Assembly (NCBI RefSeq): GCF_020857975.1
Contig: NZ_JACWUO010000003.1
Location: 62,001-126,000, forward strand
DNA: 64,000 bases
Reading direction: 5' to 3'
Source of the DNA: Stenotrophomonas rhizophila
GTDB taxonomy: Bacteria > Pseudomonadota > Gammaproteobacteria > Xanthomonadales > Xanthomonadaceae
The translations under genes and the position numbers were made by a program. Each line of letters starts with the position of its first letter. Position 1 is the stretch's first letter. Shown here piece by piece: positions 46,483 through 57,500 of the stretch. A model generated the notes under the pieces. It worked only from the letters and a program-made list of their open reading frames with translations, did no database searches and had not been told where the DNA came from.

Positions 46483-49400
46483 CTACCAGCCGAAACCGGC
46501 GCCCACACCCACCGAGCTGTCATCGCTGCTGAACGCACCGCCGATGGTCACCGTGGCGCGCTCGCTGAGCGCGCGCTGGTAGCCCAGCGACAGGGCCGAC
46601 TCACCGCCCTGGTAGCCGACGCCGACGCCGACCCGGTTCTGGGTGCGCACGCCGGCAGCACTGGTGGCCATGTTGAGCATGGCCGCGCTCATCGCGCCTT
46701 GACGGTCGATGCGACGGTCCTGGTGGCGCAGGCGCTGGTCGATCTCGCCCTTGTAGATGTCGAAGCTGTCGGCCATCGCGCCGAAGCGCTGGTCGGTATA
46801 GCTGTTGGCGGTGGCGATGCCACCGTCCAGCTGGCCCTTGTTGACCGCATCGGTGGCCTGGGTACCGGCGGCGACGTTGGCGACCTGGCGTTCGTTGCCG
46901 ACGCTGCCCACCGACACCGTGTCGGCACGGTCGGCGACCGAGCCCTGGCCGAGCGCGACCGAGTTGGCCGCCGATGCGCTGGCCCCCTGCCCGATCGCCG
47001 TGGCCGACGCGCCACTGGCCACCGCGCCCTCGCCGCTGGCCAGCGCGTTGATGCCGTTGGCCGGCGCAGGTGCCACCGCCGGTTGCGCGCTGCCGACGCT
47101 GGCCACCGTCGGGCTGCCCTGCACGGCGGCTGCGGCGGCCGGAGCGGCGTCCACTACCGTGGCACTGGCCAGGCTGGCCGCCGCCGGTGCCGCGGCAAGC
47201 CGCGCCCGCGTTGCGCCACTGCCGCCACTGCCGCCACCGGCCACGCGCTGGTCCAGATCGCTGACCTTGCGGTCCAGCGCGCCCAGCGCATCGCCGACGT
47301 TGTTGTAGGTGGCGCCCTGGATCACATAGTTGGGCGCCACGAACACCCCTTGCATGCCGACGCTGGCGCCGCCGCCGAGGAAGCTGGCGGCATCGGACAG
47401 CGACTGGAACAGCTGGCCGCCGTTGATCGCCTGGCGGCTGCCCGAGGCGATCGAGCCGCTGCCGACGTTGTCCACGGTGGTGCCCTGCAGGCCGGACAGG
47501 GTCAGCCGGTCGCGGCTGCTGTCGTCGTAGGCCAGCGCATTGGCGGTGACGTTCTCCACCGAACCGATCCGGGTATCGATGTCGCCGACCCGGGTCTCCA
47601 CCGCACCGACGCGCTGGTTGGTGGTGTTGAGCTGGCCGCCGGTAACCGCATCGGTGCTGCCGGCGGCGATGCGGCCGGCGCCGACATTGACGATGCGGCG
47701 CGTGGCCGGGCTGTCGCTGCCGTTGCCGCCACCGACCGAGACCACATTGGCCTCGACCGCGCGCGAGCCTGCACCCAACGCCACCGAACCGGCACCGGAC
47801 ACGCCCGCACCGGCACCGATGGCGATGCTGCCGGCGCCATTGCTGGCAAACGCGCCGTTGCCGATCGCCACGCCGTTGACCGCATTGGTCGAGGCCTGCC
47901 GGCCCAGCGCGGTGCTGTTGTCGCCGCGCGCGGACGCATCGGCGCCCACCGCGGTGGCGCCGGTGGCCGAGGCGACCGCCGCAGTGCCCAGTGCGCTGCT
48001 GCGGGTACCGCTGGCCGCCGCGGCCGAGCCGGCCGCCAGCGCATCGCTGCCGCTGGCGCTGGCCACGCCGCTGCCGCTGGCCTGGAAGTGCTTGCCGAGC
48101 GCATCGGCAGTGGCCGCCACGCTGTCCAGCTGCGCCTTGTTGACCGCGTCGTTGGCATTCACCGCCGTGCCCACATTGGTGATGCGACGCGTGGCCGGGC
48201 CGGTGCTGCCGTTGCCGCCACCGACCGAGACCACGTTGGCCTCGCTGGTGCGGGCACCGGCGCCGAGCGCGACGCTGCCGGCACCGCTGGCCGACGAACT
48301 CTTGCCCAGCGCGGTGGCGTTGATGCCGCTGTAGGCATAGCTGTCCTGGCCGAGCGCGGTGGAACCGGCCGAGGTAGCCCAGGCCAGCTGGCCGACGGCG
48401 GTGGTCTGCGCTGCGGTGGCCCAGGCGTTGGAACCGGCGGCCACGCTGTTGGCGCCGCTGGCCTGCGAGGAATAGCCGATCGCGTTGGCGTAGGCACCCG
48501 ATGCGGTGCTGCCCCAGCCCAGCGCGGAGGCATAGTCGCCGCTGGCCTCGGCGCCGTAGCCGAGCGCGGTGGTGCGCACGCCGCTGGCGGCGCTGAACGC
48601 ACCGACGGCGGTGCTGTAGTCGCTGCCGGCTTCGGCGCTGTAGCCGAACGCGGCCGACTGCAGCCCGGCCGCGGTGGCGCCGGCCCCGCTGGCGGTGCTG
48701 AACACCCCGGTCGCCTGTGCACCTGCACCCAGTGCGGTGGCGCCGGTACCGCTGGCGCTGGTGGCCTTGTCCAGGACCACGTTGCCGTTGGCATCTTCGT
48801 AGTACAGCGCGCCGCCGATGGCGGTGGCCGAATCGGCAGTGGCCGATGCATTGAAACCGGATGCCGAGGCATTGCGGCCGGAGGCCAGCGCGCCACTGCC
48901 GTAGGCCGACGCACCGGTGCCGAACGCATTGGCCGCTTCACCGGCGGCGGTGGCGTAGGCACCGTCGACGTAGCTGCCGACGTCATCGCCGTTGCCGCTG
49001 CCGGAGGCCTTGAACTGGCGGTTGGTCTGCTCGGCCACCTCGGCCACCGCGCTCAACTGGTTGACGTTGACCGCATCGGTGCCCTCGGTGCCGTCGGCGA
49101 CGTTGGTGATCTGCCGCTGCGCCGTCGCCGTGCCGACCGAGACCGTGTTGTCGCGGTCGGCGGAGGAACCGGCACCCAGCGCGACGCTGTTGACGCCTTC
49201 GGCGCTGGCGTTGGCGCCCAGCGCGGTGGTGTTGGCCGCATCGGCCCAGGAATTCCAGCCGATCGCGGTGGCGTAGTCGTCGGTGGCCCATGCGCCGGCA
49301 CCGAACGCCGCCGCACCGGTACCGCTGGCACGGGCGGGGATCAGGCCAAAGAACGTGGAACCACCGATGGCCACGCTTTCATCGCCGGTGGCTTCACTGG

Positions 49401-52400
49401 ATTCACCCAGTGCCACCGCGCTGGCACCGGAGGCGGTGGCCGAGGTGCCGACTGCGGTGGCCAGCGTGTTGGAGGCGATCGCGCCGTAGCCCAACGCGTT
49501 GGACAGGCGACCACTGGCTTCGCTGTAGCTGCCGAACGCGGAGGCGCCGGCGTCGGAGGCACTGCTGCGGAAGCCGTTGGCGGTGGCCTGCTGGCCACTG
49601 GCCGCCGATTCGAAGCCATTGGCGGTGGCATAGGCGCCGCTGGCAATGGCACTGCCACCGATGGCGCTGGCACCGATCTCGCTCGCGCTGGCATTGCTGC
49701 CCAGTGCCACGCTGTTTTCGCCGCTGGCCTGCGCATTGCTGCCCAGTGCGGCGGCGCCGTCGGCACCGGCCAGGGCGCTGACGCCCACGGCGGTGGCGTT
49801 GGCGGCCACGGCCGTGGCCCCGGCACCCAGCGCGGTGGCGCCATCGCCGATCGCGTTGGCCGCTTCGCCTGCGGCCAGCGCGTCATCGCCTTCCACATAC
49901 GCGCCAGCATCGCTGTTGTCGTTGCCGCTGGCCTGGAAGTACTTGCTGGTGGCTTCGCCTGCGGCAGCCACGGCGTTCAACTGATTGAGATTGACCGCGT
50001 CGGTGCCTTCGGTGCCGGCGGCCACGTTGGTGATCTGGCGCTGCGCATCGCCACTGCCGACCGACACGCTGTCATCGCGGTCGGCGATGGAATCGGCACC
50101 GAGGGCAACGCTGTTTTCGCCGCTGGAAGTCGCCGCATTGCCCAGGGCGGTGCTGTTCAGGCCCGGCGACCACGCCCCGCCACCGACGGCGGTGGAGTAA
50201 TTGCCCGAGGCCTCGGTGGCCAGCAGGCCGAACAACGAACCGCCAACGGCCACGCTGTTGGTGCCGGTGGCCAGGCTGCCTTGGCCGGTGGCGGTGCTGT
50301 ACGCGCCGGTTGCCTCGGCATCGCCGCCGACGGCCACGCTGTTGGAGCCGGTGGCCTGGGCGAAACTGCCCAGCGCGGTGGCATTGAACGCACTGGCCAC
50401 GGCCAGCCCGCCGATCGCGGTGGTGTAACCGGCGGTGGCCTCGGCGCCGAAACCATAGCCGGACGACAGCGTCCCGCTGACCACGCTTTCAGCGCCCACG
50501 GCGGTGGCGCCCTGGCCGCTGGCAGAGCTGTAGTATCCCAGCGCGACCGACTCCTCGCCGGCCGCGTCGGACAGCGCGCCGCCGGCCAGGCTGCCGGCAC
50601 CGGAAGCGATGCTGGCCGCGCCGGTGGCGGTGCTCTGCTCGCCGGTGGCCTCGCTTTCGGCACCGCTGGCGGTGGCGTATTCGCCGCTGGCCTGCGCATT
50701 GGCGCCGACCGCGATCGCATTGGCACCGCTGGCTACTGCATTGAAGCCCAGTGCACTGGCGTTGTCGGCCAGCGCGAAGGCACCGCTGCCCAGCGCGGTG
50801 GCGCCGCTGCCGACGGCAAAGCTGGCCGAGCCCACCGCGGTGGCGTAGTCGCCGTCGGTGGCGGCATTGGCACCCGCGGCCACGCTGTCCTCGCCGCCGG
50901 CCACGGCCACGCCGTCGCCGCTGGCCTGGAACTGCGCGGTGGCCGCGCCGAGCTGGTCCACGTTCACCGCATCGGTGCCTTCGGTACCGGCGGCCACGTT
51001 GGTGACCTGGCGCTGGCGGGTATCGCTGCCAACCGACACCGTGTACGCACGGTCGGCGACCGAACCGGCGCCGAGCGCCACTGCGTTGGACGCACTGGCG
51101 TTGCTGCCGGCGCCGATGCCGATCGCGCTTTCACCGCCGGCCACTACGTTGGTGCCGATGGCGATGCTGTTGATGCTGTTGCCCAGTGCCTGGAAGCCGA
51201 CCGCCACGCTGTTGTCGCCGTAGCCGAAGGCACCGCGGCCGAGCGCGGTGGCGCTGCTGCCACGGGCCCAGCTGTTGTAGCCGATCGAGGTCGAGCCGGG
51301 GCCGCTGGCCCAGGCCGACTGGCCTACGGCGGTGCCGTTGGCGGCGGTGGCCCAGGCGCTGGCGCCGTATGCGCTGGCGCCGTCTTCGGTAGCCCACGCA
51401 TAGGCGCCGGTGGCGGTGGTTTCCTCGCCGCTGGCGAAGGCATTGTCGCCCTGCGCCACGCTGTAATCGCCGGTGGCGCGCGCCTTGTAGCCGGCCGCCA
51501 GGCTGTTGTTGCCGGTGGCCTGCGCGCCGCTGCCGAAGGCATTGCTGGTGGTGCCGGTGGCCTGCGCGCCGGCGCCCACCGCCACCGCATCCTGCGCGGC
51601 GCTGGTGCCTACCTTCACCGCGTTGCCGTCGGCATCGACCAGCGGCTGGTTGTACTGGTCGTAGGCCTGGCCCAGGCCACCGATGGCGACACTGCCGTTG
51701 CCGTTGGCGCTGACGTTGCGGCCGACCGCCACGCTGTCATCGCCGATGGCGTTGGCACCGTTGCCGAGCGCGGCCGCACCGGCGCCCAGCGCGTTGCTGG
51801 CTTCGCCGGCGGCCACTGCACCATCGCCGTCGGCGAAGGCGCCGACATCGCTGCCCTCGGCGGCATTGGCCTTGAAGCGGCTGGCAGTGGTGTTGGCCAC
51901 CTCCGCCACGCCGTCCAGCTGCGCCTTGTTGACCGCGTCGGTGGCTTCGGTGCCGGCGGCGACGTGGGTGATCTGGCGTTCGTTGCCGACATCGCCGACC
52001 GATACCGTGTTGGCGCGGGTCGCGGTGGAATTGGCGCCCAGGGCCACGCTGTTGGCGCCGCGCGCGGTGGCATAGAAGCCCACCGCGGTGCTCAGTTCGC
52101 CGCTGGCCCAGGTTTCCGCACCGAGCGCGGTGGCGCCCTGGCCCGGTGCGTAGGCGAAGTAGCCCACGGCAGTGGCTTCGCTGCCCGATGCCTCGGTCAG
52201 GGTGCCGTTGGCGGTGGCGTAGTCGCCGCTGGCGATGGCGCCGGCGCCCACCGCCGTGGCCGCTTCGCCGCTGGCCTGGGTCTGAACGAAGAAGCCCAGG
52301 CCCGGCAGCAGGTCGGCCGGGCCGCCGATGGCGGTACTGCTGTTGCCGGTGGCCACGCTCTGGGTGCCCACCGCGGTGGCGTAGTCGCCGGTCGCATTGG

Positions 52401-54057
52401 CGACCGCGCCGAACGCCGAGGACTGCGCGCCGCCGGCATAGGCGCCCACGCCGTAGGACGATGCGGCAAAGCCGGACGCTTCGGCGCTGGCGCCGACCGC
52501 GGTGCCGCCGACCCCGGCACTGGTGGCGCCGGTATCCACCGGCACGCCGCCGTTGGTGATCAGCGGGTTGCCGTCGGCATCCACCGCCGCGCCGCCGACC
52601 GCCACGCTGCCCGGGCCGGTGGCCTGGGCGTTGTTGCCGAACGCGGCGCTGTTCTGGCCGCTGGCCAGCGCATTGAAGCCGACCGCCGTGGCGTTCTGCG
52701 CGTAGGCCGCCGCGCCGCCGCCCAGCGCCGTGGCGCCGTGGCCGATCGCGTTGGACGCTTCGCCGATGGCGGTAGCGTTGTCGCCGTCGGCGACCGCGCC
52801 GGCATCGCTGTCGGCGCTGCCGGTGGCCTGGAAGTACTTGCTGGTGGTGGCGGCAACGTCGCCGACCGCATCCAGCTGGGCCTTGTTCACCGCGTCGCCG
52901 GCTTCAGTGCCGTCGGCCACGTTGGTGATCTGCCGGCGCAGGCCGGTTTCGCCATTGCCCACCGACACCGTGTCGATGCGATCGGCGTAGGAACCGGCGC
53001 CCAGCGCCACGCTGCCCACGGCAACGGCCGCCGAGTTGGAGCCGAGCGCCGCGCTGAAATCGGCCACGGCCACGCTGAACGCGCCGACCGCGATGGACGC
53101 TTCACCGCCGCTGCCGGCGCCGCGGCCCAGCGAGGTGCTGCCCGCGCCGATGGCCAATGCGCCGCCACCAATGGCAGTGGCTCCGTCGGCGCTGGCTTCG
53201 GCCAGGCCACCGATCGCGGTGGCGGCGCCATTCTCGCTGGCGGCCAGCGCGTGCGCGCCCAGCGCCACATCGCCCAGGCCGAACGCCGCCGCGCTCTGGC
53301 CCACCGCGGTGCTGGCGTCGCCGATGGCGAGCGTGTTCTGGCCGAACGCGCTGGCGCCAAGGCCCGCTGCAATGGCCTGGCTGCCGGTGGCCGTGGTGGC
53401 GTTGGCCAGTGCCTGGCTGCCCTGCCCCAACGCGGTGGCGGCATCGCCCTCGGCATTGGCGCCGGCGCCGGCGGCCAGCGCGCCGTCACCGTCGATCGTC
53501 GCCGCGTCGCTGTCGTTGCCCGCGCCATCGGCCTTGAAATAGCGGGTCGCGCCTTCGGCAGCGACCGCAACCTTGTCCAGCTGGGCCTTGTTCACCGCGT
53601 CGGTGGCGGCCGTGCCGGCCGCCACGTTGGTGACCTGGCGCTCCTTGCCCGCATCGCCGACCGACACCGTGTTGGCGCGGTTGGCCCGGGAGCCTGCACC
53701 GAGTGCCACGCTGTTGGCGGCCGAGGCGGTGCTGTTGCTGCCGATCGCCACCGCGTTGCTGCCCGAGGCGGTGGCATTGCCATCGACCACGCAGCTGTCG
53801 ATCACGTTGCTGTTGAGCACCACGCAGTTGGCATTACCGCCCACTTCCACCGACTGCGCCTGTGCGACCGGCGCAATGACGGCCGTGCCCAATCCCAACG
53901 TCAATGCGATGGCGGCCGACAGCAGCGAAGCGGCGCGCGTGCCGGAGGATCGTCGCTGGTCGATGACCACGCCGGCCGATGCGCTGGTGGCCAGTTCCGA
54001 GGCAACAACCATCTGCCCCAGTGCTTTGTTCCAGACCTTGCGATAAATCCGATTCAT
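46483..54057 (-). CDS. Giant trimeric autotransporter adhesin (YadA-like, type Vc)
   Basis: A 2,524-residue surface adhesin. It opens with an extended signal peptide region (MNRIYRKVWNKALGQMVVAS) and signal sequence, cleaved near residue 68. The passenger is built of head repeats (AxGxxSxALG-type units) separated by nine neck motifs of the form VSVG...RQITNVA.GT..TDAVN..QL, whose DNA lies near 53640, 52930, 51960, 50990, 50020, 49090, 48180, 47690 and 46870. Modules of about 300-325 residues recur, most necks followed by a FxAxG linker. A coiled-coil stalk leads to the C-terminal YadA anchor, ending ALSERATVTIGGAFSSDDSS... and a terminal W. An ATG at 54102 is possible, but ESPR signals begin MN(R/K)IYR, fixing 54057. 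GC and codon use are even throughout. Confidence 0.96.
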   Translation of the reverse strand: MNRIYRKVWNKALGQMVVASELATSASAGVVIDQRRSSGTRAASLLSAAIALTLGLGTAVIAPVAQAQSVEVGGNANCVVLNSNVIDSCVVDGNATASGSNAVAIGSNSTASAANSVALGAGSRANRANTVSVGDAGKERQVTNVAAGTAATDAVNKAQLDKVAVAAEGATRYFKADGAGNDSDAATIDGDGALAAGAGANAEGDAATALGQGSQALANATTATGSQAIAAGLGASAFGQNTLAIGDASTAVGQSAAAFGLGDVALGAHALAASENGAATAIGGLAEASADGATAIGGGALAIGAGSTSLGRGAGSGGEASIAVGAFSVAVADFSAALGSNSAAVAVGSVALGAGSYADRIDTVSVGNGETGLRRQITNVADGTEAGDAVNKAQLDAVGDVAATTSKYFQATGSADSDAGAVADGDNATAIGEASNAIGHGATALGGGAAAYAQNATAVGFNALASGQNSAAFGNNAQATGPGSVAVGGAAVDADGNPLITNGGVPVDTGATSAGVGGTAVGASAEASGFAASSYGVGAYAGGAQSSAFGAVANATGDYATAVGTQSVATGNSSTAIGGPADLLPGLGFFVQTQASGEAATAVGAGAIASGDYATANGTLTEASGSEATAVGYFAYAPGQGATALGAETWASGELSTAVGFYATARGANSVALGANSTATRANTVSVGDVGNERQITHVAAGTEATDAVNKAQLDGVAEVANTTASRFKANAAEGSDVGAFADGDGAVAAGEASNALGAGAAALGNGANAIGDDSVAVGRNVSANGNGSVAIGGLGQAYDQYNQPLVDADGNAVKVGTSAAQDAVAVGAGAQATGTTSNAFGSGAQATGNNSLAAGYKARATGDYSVAQGDNAFASGEETTATGAYAWATEDGASAYGASAWATAANGTAVGQSAWASGPGSTSIGYNSWARGSSATALGRGAFGYGDNSVAVGFQALGNSINSIAIGTNVVAGGESAIGIGAGSNASASNAVALGAGSVADRAYTVSVGSDTRQRQVTNVAAGTEGTDAVNVDQLGAATAQFQASGDGVAVAGGEDSVAAGANAATDGDYATAVGSASFAVGSGATALGSGAFALADNASALGFNAVASGANAIAVGANAQASGEYATASGAESEATGEQSTATGAASIASGAGSLAGGALSDAAGEESVALGYYSSASGQGATAVGAESVVSGTLSSGYGFGAEATAGYTTAIGGLAVASAFNATALGSFAQATGSNSVAVGGDAEATGAYSTATGQGSLATGTNSVAVGGSLFGLLATEASGNYSTAVGGGAWSPGLNSTALGNAATSSGENSVALGADSIADRDDSVSVGSGDAQRQITNVAAGTEGTDAVNLNQLNAVAAAGEATSKYFQASGNDNSDAGAYVEGDDALAAGEAANAIGDGATALGAGATAVAANATAVGVSALAGADGAAALGSNAQASGENSVALGSNASASEIGASAIGGSAIASGAYATANGFESAASGQQATANGFRSSASDAGASAFGSYSEASGRLSNALGYGAIASNTLATAVGTSATASGASAVALGESSEATGDESVAIGGSTFFGLIPARASGTGAAAFGAGAWATDDYATAIGWNSWADAANTTALGANASAEGVNSVALGAGSSADRDNTVSVGTATAQRQITNVADGTEGTDAVNVNQLSAVAEVAEQTNRQFKASGSGNGDDVGSYVDGAYATAAGEAANAFGTGASAYGSGALASGRNASASGFNASATADSATAIGGALYYEDANGNVVLDKATSASGTGATALGAGAQATGVFSTASGAGATAAGLQSAAFGYSAEAGSDYSTAVGAFSAASGVRTTALGYGAEASGDYASALGWGSTASGAYANAIGYSSQASGANSVAAGSNAWATAAQTTAVGQLAWATSAGSTALGQDSYAYSGINATALGKSSSASGAGSVALGAGARTSEANVVSVGGGNGSTGPATRRITNVGTAVNANDAVNKAQLDSVAATADALGKHFQASGSGVASASGSDALAAGSAAAASGTRSSALGTAAVASATGATAVGADASARGDNSTALGRQASTNAVNGVAIGNGAFASNGAGSIAIGAGAGVSGAGSVALGAGSRAVEANVVSVGGGNGSDSPATRRIVNVGAGRIAAGSTDAVTGGQLNTTNQRVGAVETRVGDIDTRIGSVENVTANALAYDDSSRDRLTLSGLQGTTVDNVGSGSIASGSRQAINGGQLFQSLSDAASFLGGGASVGMQGVFVAPNYVIQGATYNNVGDALGALDRKVSDLDQRVAGGGSGGSGATRARLAAAPAAASLASATVVDAAPAAAAAVQGSPTVASVGSAQPAVAPAPANGINALASGEGAVASGASATAIGQGASASAANSVALGQGSVADRADTVSVGSVGNERQVANVAAGTQATDAVNKGQLDGGIATANSYTDQRFGAMADSFDIYKGEIDQRLRHQDRRIDRQGAMSAAMLNMATSAAGVRTQNRVGVGVGYQGGESALSLGYQRALSERATVTIGGAFSSDDSSVGVGAGFGW

Positions 54058-54426
54058 CGATGCGACTCCTGAGTGGGCTGGTATTGGGCAAAGCGACGCC
54101 AACGCCGGACCGCATGGCCCAACGTCCCCTGGGGGCGTTCATTCGCTTGATTTACCGCATTGCGCCGAATGGCTTGCGACAGAGGTGCTGCTGATTCGCC
54201 GTCCGTGCGGTTACTGCAGAACTGAATGCATTCCTAATGAGTGAGCAGTGTTAACGCAGCCTGTCGATAACGTCAAGACTTTGACATCCAAAAATGTACG
54301 ACCGCGATACGCGTCACAAAAACGACGGGAATACCGGTGTTTTCGTTAGCTTCTTGTGAACAAATGGCATAAGCGCAATTCACCTTGTAACGCGCTGTAA
54401 CTCCTTGCTGCGGATGGTTTTTGCCG
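54058..54426 (-). promoter_or_regulatory. AT-rich adhesin promoter and leader
   Basis: On the minus strand TTGACG (54271-54276) and TAACAC (54248-54253) are spaced by 17 bases, giving a leader of roughly 185 bases before the adhesin ATG, which has AGGAG about nine bases upstream. The stretch 54220-54420 is clearly more AT-rich than the flanks. The hexamers are a reasonable but unproven promoter; the long leader leaves room for post-transcriptional control. Confidence 0.5.
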
Positions 54427-54431
54427 ATGGC

Positions 54432-54463
54432 AAAAAAAAACCGCCGGAATCCCCGGCGGTTTC
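54432..54463 (-). terminator. Intrinsic terminator of purL
   Basis: On the minus strand ACCGCCGGGG-ATT-CCGGCGGT is followed by nine T residues, 44 bases after the purL stop. Confidence 0.95.
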
Positions 54464-54506
54464 TTCACGCGATTTTCATCGCATCGAACAGGTGGCGTGC
54501 TGCCGA

Positions 54507-57500
54507 TCAGCCGCACCATGCGCGGGCGTTGCGGAACATCCGCAGCCACGGGGAATCGCCCTGCCACTCGGCCGGACGCCAGCTCAGGTTGATCGCACGC
54601 GGGGTGCGTTCGGGGTGCGGCATCATGATGCTGACCCGGCCATCGGTGCTGGTCAGGCCGGTGATGCCGTCCGGCGAGCCGTTCGGGTTGAGCGGGTACT
54701 GGGTGGCCACGTTGCCATCGCCATCCACATAGCGCAGTGCCACGCGTGCGGCGGCCTGGTCCACCGCCGAGGCGAACACTGCCTGGCCTTCACCGTGCGC
54801 CACCGCCACCGGCAGGCGCGAACCGGCCATGCCGCGCAGCAGGATCGACGGCGACTCCACCACTTCCAGCAGCGCGGTGCGGGCTTCGAACTGCTCGCTG
54901 CGGTTGCGGCGGAACTGCGGCCAGTGCTCGGCACCGGGAATGATGTCCTTGAGCTGGCTCATCATCTGGCAGCCATTGCACACGCCCAGCGCGAAACTGT
55001 CCTGGCGGGCGAAGAAGCCGGCGAACGCATCGCGCAGGGCGCTGCGCTCCAGCACCGAGGTGGCCCAGCCGCGACCGGCGCCAAGCACATCGCCATAGCT
55101 GAAGCCGCCGCAGGCGACCAGGCCGGTGAAGTCCGACAGTGCCACGCGGCCTTCGATCAGGTCGCTCATATGCACGTCGAACGCACTGAACCCGGCGCGC
55201 TCGAACGCATTGGCCATTTCGATCTGGCCGTTGACGCCCTGCTCGCGCAGCACCGCCACGCGCGGACGCGCGCCGGTGTTGATGTACGGCATGGCCACGT
55301 CGTCGTTGAGATCGAAGGTCAGCTTGGGCTTCAGGCCCGGCGCATTGAAGTTGCGTGCGATCGCACGCTCCTGGTCGGCGTTGTCCGGGTTGTCGCGCAG
55401 CTTCTGCATCGCATGGGTGACCGACCACCAGGCATCGAACAGCGCTTCCCAGCGCCACTCGGCCAGGCTCTCGCCCTGCAGCGACACCCGCACCACCGGT
55501 GCGGTGGTCGGGCGGGCGATGCGCTGGGCGCATTCGGTCAATGCGTGGCGCTCGACCAGGTCGGCGAACGCGGCACGATCTTCCCTGGCGATCTGCACCA
55601 CCGCGCCCAGCTCTTCGTTGAACAGGCTGCGGAACGGATCATCGCCCCAGGCGTCCAGGGCGATGTCCAGGCCCAGCCGCGAGGCGAACGCCATTTCGCA
55701 CAGCGCGGCAAACGCGCCGCCGTCGCTGCGGTCGTGGTAGGCCAGCAGCAGCCCGGCCTGGCGCGCATCGCGGATCAGTTCGAAGAATGCCCGCAGGCGC
55801 TGCGGGTCGTCCAGGTCCGGCACCGCGCCGCCGAAGGCCGGCAACGCGCTGTGGTCGGCATGCACCTGGGCCAGGATCGAGCCGCCCAGGCGCTGCTTGC
55901 CGGCGCCCAGGCCGATCAGCCACAACTCGCTGTCGCCCTCGCGCTCGAGCAGCGGGGTCAGCTGGCCGTTGGCATCGGCCACCGGGGCGAACGCGGAGAT
56001 CACCAGCGACACCGGCGACACCGACTTGTGCGCCTGCCCGGCCGCCTGCCACTGCGCCTGCATCGACAGCGAATCCTTGCCCACCGGAATGCTCAGTTCC
56101 AGCTGCGGGCACAGTTCCATGCCCACCGCCCGCACCGCGTCGTACAGCAGCGCGTCTTCGCCGTGGTGGCCGGCCGCGGCCATCCAGTTGGCCGACAGTT
56201 TGACCGTCTCCAGCGCATCCACCGGCGCGGCACACAGGTTGGTGATCGCCTCGCCCACCGCCATGCGGGCCGAGGCGGCCGCATCCAGCAGGGCCAGCGG
56301 GGTGCGCTCGCCGATCGCCATGGCCTCACCGGCGACGCCGTCGAAACCGGCCAGGGTGATGGCCACGTCGGCCAGCGGCAGCTGCCACGGGCCGATCATC
56401 TGTTCGCGTGCGGTGAGCCCGCCGACGCTGCGGTCGCCGATGGTGACCAGGAAGTTCTTGGAGGCCACCGACGGGTGCGCCAGCACGCGCAGGGCGGCTT
56501 CATACAGGTCCAGCCCGGCGGTCTTCAGCGCCGGCCAGCGCGGTGCCGGCGGATGCACGGTGTCGCGGTGCATCTTCGGCGCCTTGCCGAACAGCACGTC
56601 CATCGGCAGGTCGATCGGGGCATCGGCGGGGATGTTGCCCGGCGTGGCGCCATAGGCGACCACCAGGTGTTCCTCGGCGGTGGCCACGCCGACCGCGGCG
56701 AACGGGCAGCGTTCGCGCGCGCACAGCGCGGCGAACTCGGCCAGGCGCGCCTCCGGCACGCCCAGCACATAGCGTTCCTGCGACTCGTTGCACCACAGCT
56801 GCATCGGCGACAGCGACGGGTCATCGGCGGGCACCTTGCCCAGGTCGATCACCCCGCCCACGCCGGAATCGTGCAACAGCTCGGGGATGGCATTGGACAA
56901 ACCGCCGGCGCCGACGTCATGGAACCAGCGGATCGGGTTGTCCAGGCCGAGTGCGACGCAGCGGTCGATCACTTCCTGGCAACGGCGTTCCATTTCCGGG
57001 TTGTCGCGCTGCACGCTGGCAAAATCGAGGTCCTCGGCGCTTTCGCCGGAAGCCACCGAACTGGCCGCGCCGCCGCCCAGGCCGATCAGCATCGCCGGGC
57101 CGCCGAGCACGATCACCGCATCGCCGGGCTGCAGGCGCAGCTTCTCGACCTGGTTCTGGTCGATCGCGCCCAGGCCGCCGGCGAGCATGATCGGCTTGTC
57201 GTAGGCGCGGGTCAGGCCGTCGCCTTCGGGCAGTTCGAAGCTGCGGAAATAGCCCAGCAGGTTGGGGCGGCCGAACTCGTTGTTGAACGCCGCCCCGCCC
57301 AGCGGGCCATCGAGCATGATGTCCAGCGCCGGGGCCATGCGCGGGTTCAGCGCGCGCGGCGCTTCCCACGGCTGCGGCAGGGTCGGGATGCGCAGGTGCG
57401 ACACCGAGAAACCGGTCAGGCCGGCCTTGGGCTTGCCGCCGCGGCCGGTCGCGCCTTCGTCGCGGATCTCACCGCCCGCACCGGTGGCCGCACCGGGGAA

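Noticed and set aside
46378..54072. A 2,564-codon open frame antisense to the adhesin
   Set aside because: It is the mirror of a GC-rich, repeat-built coding sequence with strong third-position bias; its translation is low-complexity Arg/Gly/Ala/His with no domain, signal or ribosome-binding site.
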